The notes beneath the pieces were generated by a model. That model worked only from the letters and a program-made list of their open reading frames with translations, had not been told where the DNA came from and searched no databases. The position numbers and the translations under genes are program-made. Positions 61,901 to 64,000 of a DNA stretch of 64,000 nucleotides are shown here, in pieces (positions within the stretch are counted from its first letter, which is position 1; the number at the start of each line of letters is the position of its first letter). Origin of the DNA: Progne subis subis (taxonomy: Eukaryota > Chordata > Aves > Passeriformes > Hirundinidae). The stretch is taken from contig JAKJHU010000038.1 of the NCBI GenBank assembly GCA_022316685.1, positions 5,808,884 through 5,872,883 on the forward strand, read 5' to 3'.

Positions 61901-63346
61901 CTTGGCGGCACACCCAATGCCTGCTTCACAGCAAGGCACCCTCACAGCAAAGGCCGCCCTGTAATTGCCAGGGCTGCTGCTGCTGCCATTACATGCTCGG
62001 GCAGACATATGCATACAGTACAAAGCTGAAATCGGGTACCAAAATCATAATGCAGCGACCTGACTTCCAGAGCTCCAGGTGATCCAGAGAGCTCAGCTCT
62101 CGCATTACAAGGTTTCCCCACTAAGGGGCTCAGAGGTGGGCAACATGGCCTGCTGTCGGCCAACAGCTGTCCCCAGAGTGTGGAAAAAGGCACAGTAACG
62201 CCCCCAGGTCACCCTCACCTCCTTGCACTCGGTCTCGTTTGCCTTGGGGTCAGCCATCTCAATGCGTTCTTCCCCCATGAGGGGCACGCACGTGTCTGTG
62301 GTGTGGTTGTGATGGTGGTTTCCCACGATGGAATTCATGCTGGAGCTGGAGTGGTTCCTTGGGAAGAAGCCCTCTTTCTCATCATTGGGATGGCTGAAGG
62401 GGAGAGTGGTGGCCATGAGGGGACCTGCCTCCCTTGCCACCTGGGGCTCACAGATAACCCCTGAGCCCTGGGAGCCCGCATCCATGTCCACTCACCTGTG
62501 CTTCAGCAGCAGGGCACGCAGCACGTTGGCTCGATCTTCTGCCCTGATCTGGTCAGAGATGATCATCGTCTCCACCATGAGGTGAGCAATGCCAGGCAGA
62601 GTGGTCTGCTCCAAGTCAAGGAGGACAGCACCTGCCAGCAATGAGGGGAAGAGCCCTGCTCCTAGAGTGCAACACTCCCCATTGCATTCACACTCTGGGG
62701 ACACAGCTGTTCCACCAGGAGCCAGGCTTTGGTTGGGGCACACATTCGGCTGAGAAATGTCCAAGTACAAGTGCCCCATGTCCTTTCTGTAAACCCTTGC
62801 CCCAAGAGAACCCAAAAGCTCCAAGATGCAGTGGTATTTCTGGCATCTCCTTTCGTTTCAGTGTCCCACTCTGACCAAACTTGCCTTTCCACACCAAAGA
62901 TGGGTCCAAGACCTGCTGGTCAAGGGACAGCTGGGTGTTGCAGCTTCCATGTGCCTGAGACCAGTGAAGCAGAGCCTGGAACCAACACAGGCACCCTTGG
63001 GCTAATGAAAACCCTGCTGAACAGGCTGCACGATGTCCACAAACCCTACATGAAGCCTGGACACTGTTTTGTGCCTCGAGTGAGGGACCCAACAGCAACA
63101 GAAGCTATCCAGCTAAACTTGTCCCAGAGTAAGAGACAAACCCTGGTCTGCCCTTCCTCACTCACCATGGGCAATAGTCTTCCTGAGCTCCAACAAACTG
63201 CGGAAAGACAGTGAAGCCACATGGGGTTTCCCCCATCTTGCTGTATCCTCCTCCACATCCTCCTCAAACTTGATCCAGCGGGCTGTCTCCCTCCAGTGCA
63301 TCTCCTGGTTCTTATCCACCACCAGCTCATTCAGCTCCACAAACAC
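49892..63346 (-). CDS. SLC4A3: Anion exchange protein 3 (AE3), last 16 coding exons, 897 residues
   Basis: Electroneutral sodium-independent chloride/bicarbonate exchanger of the plasma membrane, a pH and chloride regulator best known from heart, brain and retina. Sixteen minus-strand exons join with matching phases from [18 protein letters not shown] to the stop. Visible parts are the cytoplasmic domain (visible residues about 1-350) with [14 protein letters not shown] and [14 protein letters not shown], then the membrane domain starting near [10 protein letters not shown]. Hallmarks are [82 protein letters not shown] (Glu668 here, equal to Glu681 of AE1, the proton and sulfate site), [15 protein letters not shown] and [19 protein letters not shown]. 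The C-terminus [14 protein letters not shown]...ELHMPV is that of AE3, not AE1 or AE2. Human AE3 has about 1230 residues, so roughly the first 335 lie past base 64000. Confidence 0.97.
50690..50863 (-). CDS. SLC4A3: SLC4A3 exon
   Basis: 174 bases; [58 protein letters not shown]. Last transmembrane segments. Acceptor tttacctactag, donor gtgagcag; phase 0. Confidence 0.98.
51329..51498 (-). CDS. SLC4A3: SLC4A3 exon
   Basis: 170 bases; [50 protein letters not shown]. The [17 protein letters not shown] text fits AE3. Acceptor tctctctctgcag, donor gtgagc. Confidence 0.98.
51746..51999 (-). CDS. SLC4A3: SLC4A3 exon
   Basis: 254 bases; [59 protein letters not shown]. Largest membrane-domain exon. 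Acceptor atatcctttcag, donor gtgagcc. Confidence 0.98.
52381..52547 (-). CDS. SLC4A3: SLC4A3 exon (proton-site Glu)
   Basis: 167 bases; [46 protein letters not shown]. The Glu in IFMETQ corresponds to Glu681 of human AE1. Acceptor tgcaccaccag, donor gtgagtacc. Confidence 0.98.
53509..53560 (+). repeat. A-rich and CA-rich low-complexity stretch
   Basis: A run of A (about 16) followed by caaaacaaaacaacaaa and ccccc blocks, in the SLC4A3 intron between the 52.4 and 54.2 kb exons. Simple sequence. Confidence 0.8.
54155..54244 (-). CDS. SLC4A3: SLC4A3 exon
   Basis: 90 bases; [20 protein letters not shown] then [10 protein letters not shown]. Highly conserved transmembrane segment. Acceptor gttctgcag, donor gtaggtt; phase 0 both ends. 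Too short to stand out as a frame. Confidence 0.97.
54854..55060 (-). CDS. SLC4A3: SLC4A3 exon with extracellular loop
   Basis: 207 bases; [20 protein letters not shown], then [45 protein letters not shown]. The loop carries an N-A-S sequon (visible residues 538-540), the place where AE2 and AE3 are glycosylated. Acceptor cacctgctcag, donor gtgagaag. Confidence 0.97.
55505..55699 (-). CDS. SLC4A3: SLC4A3 exon
   Basis: 195 bases; [54 protein letters not shown]. The two lysines at the end lie in the position of the DIDS-reactive segment of AE1. Acceptor ttccatttcag, donor gtgaacc. Confidence 0.98.
57052..57200 (-). CDS. SLC4A3: SLC4A3 exon
   Basis: 149 bases; [46 protein letters not shown]. 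Conserved anion-exchanger transmembrane block. Acceptor gtctttcccag, donor gtacatg; leaves phase 0. Its frame runs on past the donor. Confidence 0.98.
57525..57746 (-). CDS. SLC4A3: SLC4A3 exon (start of membrane domain)
   Basis: 222 bases; [20 protein letters not shown], then [40 protein letters not shown] and FGGLL. First transmembrane segments. The acidic run of Glu before DDPLKRTG is longer than in human AE3 as I recall it. Acceptor gtgcacctctag, donor gtaatggg. Confidence 0.97.
58055..58268 (-). CDS. SLC4A3: SLC4A3 exon (weak donor)
   Basis: 214 bases; [52 protein letters not shown] and ending TAQEAK plus G. The donor is gtctct, a poor match, but it keeps phase with the next exon and matches the position of the mammalian junction (K|EL). 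The open frame runs on about 12 codons into the intron. Confidence 0.9.
59820..60004 (-). CDS. SLC4A3: SLC4A3 exon
   Basis: 185 bases; [40 protein letters not shown], ending ISTLMSDK. Acceptor gcctcctggtag, donor gtgagtagc; leaves in phase 0. Confidence 0.98.
60005..61708. other. SLC4A3 intron, 1.7 kb
   Basis: Nothing recognisable besides AT-rich sequence and short T runs near 60560 and 60590. No exon or RNA gene seen. Confidence 0.5.
61709..61805 (-). CDS. SLC4A3: SLC4A3 exon
   Basis: 97 bases; [20 protein letters not shown] then [13 protein letters not shown]. The [24 protein letters not shown] string is the AE3 form of this segment. Acceptor tttcctggcag, donor gtaagagg. Confidence 0.97.
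62219..62393 (-). CDS. SLC4A3: SLC4A3 exon with His-rich linker
   Basis: 175 bases; [20 protein letters not shown], then [13 protein letters not shown] and [15 protein letters not shown]. Variable linker of the cytoplasmic domain; four His in five residues. Acceptor ccccttcag, donor gtgaggg. Confidence 0.95.
62496..62631 (-). CDS. SLC4A3: SLC4A3 exon
   Basis: 136 bases; [39 protein letters not shown]. Acceptor ctgctggcag, donor gtgagt-like (gtgagtgg); ends with AG of a split Ser codon. Confidence 0.97.
63166..63346 (-). CDS. SLC4A3: SLC4A3 exon (first in window)
   Basis: 181 bases; [58 protein letters not shown]. Core of the cytoplasmic band-3 domain. Acceptor atccacactag, donor gtgagtgagg; ends with one base of a Gly codon. 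Confidence 0.97.
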
Positions 63347-64000
63347 CTAGTGTGGATTACAGTGAGGACATGAGATACATACAGCTCTACCAGCAGCACA
63401 CAGAAAGCCTCAGCTCTCTTCTCGAGGTACTGCCTGGTCTTACATGCTACTGGAACAAACCTGCCATAGTCTAACAAGAGGTTTGCAGCACAGAAGCAGC
63501 CAGGATAAATCTCACTGACAGCATGGCACGAGTTTCCATCAGCACATGGAGCACCAGAAAGAATCAAGTCACATGGTGTGGGCAGAAAGGAGGGAATGAT
63601 GCAACGCTGCATCCTCTTCTAACAAAATACAGCAATTTTGTCCTCTGCCTTCTTCTTGGTTTCCCCCTAAATTTCCCACACTAACCAGAGATATGGATGT
63701 TACTGTGCTGCCAACTTCCACAACAACATTACCATTTCTGTGACTTTTAATGTCTCTCCTAAGGTCAAAGCTTTGTGGTTTTAGGGAAATCTCCACTTAT
63801 ATTGAAAAAAGCGTATTTTTAGCTCTCATGATAATGGCTAATAGCTTGAAATGTCACCCTCGAGGTCATGTAAAGAATTAATTCTATTGAAACACATTTA
63901 TCACTTTATAAATTGCATGTTTCTAGTCCTGATTTATGGCTTCTGAACAAGTGTGGGAGGACAGCACATGGATACCTCGTGGGGCTTTCTATCCAACTTC
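63347..64000. other. SLC4A3 intron at right edge of the window
   Basis: No further upstream exon is visible. In mammals the shorter cardiac AE3 form starts from an alternative first exon inside the gene. I cannot identify such an exon here. Confidence 0.5.

Noticed and set aside
1..64000. Search for CRISPR arrays, prophage, insertion sequences, operons or endogenous retroviral genes
   Set aside because: None seen; the window has ordinary vertebrate gene structure, and no retroviral protein motifs were noticed in the frames.

Overview
This is vertebrate nuclear DNA, most likely from a bird. Exons are small and separated by long introns with GT-AG ends. The recognisable interspersed repeats are CR1-type LINE tails carrying the short terminal repeats (ATTCTRTGA-like) typical of avian CR1. 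One 5' end sits in a CpG island. No bacterial, phage, plasmid or CRISPR features are present, and almost all the long uninterrupted reading frames are chance frames or run-ons of exons.

Region 1 (about 0.9-38.8 kb, minus strand) holds the 5' part of a class X myosin gene: start codon plus 13 coding exons, which join without a frame break into the first 475 residues of the motor domain. The P-loop, switch I, TEDS-site glutamate and switch II are all present. Exon 1 encodes only 7 residues, lies in a CpG island at about 38.0-39.1 kb, and is followed by a 13.1 kb intron. Exon 7 is a 14-base microexon that is essential for the frame. The remaining motor, neck, coiled coil, PH, MyTH4 and FERM parts expected of this family would lie before base 1.

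Region 2 (about 39.1-45.9 kb) is intergenic, with simple repeats and a short direct repeat upstream of the myosin promoter, but no supportable gene.

Region 3 (about 45.9-49.8 kb, plus strand) looks like a small multi-exon gene for a coiled-coil-rich protein that I cannot name. Its first coding part is convincing. The frame changes near 46.16-46.24 kb, so it needs either a 76-base intron or a frameshift, and its 3' end is unclear.

Region 4 (49.9-63.35 kb, minus strand) holds the last 16 coding exons of SLC4A3 (AE3, a sodium-independent chloride/bicarbonate exchanger). They give 897 residues, from the cytoplasmic domain through the whole membrane domain to the stop codon. The first roughly one quarter to one third of the protein lies beyond base 64000.

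The myosin and SLC4A3 read in the same direction, with the coiled-coil gene between them on the other strand and convergent with SLC4A3. I see no functional operon-like link. The most notable points are a second MYO10-type gene next to SLC4A3 (in human, MYO10 and SLC4A3 are on different chromosomes), the 14-base microexon, the unrecognised coiled-coil gene, and a 27-base near-perfect palindrome in a myosin intron.
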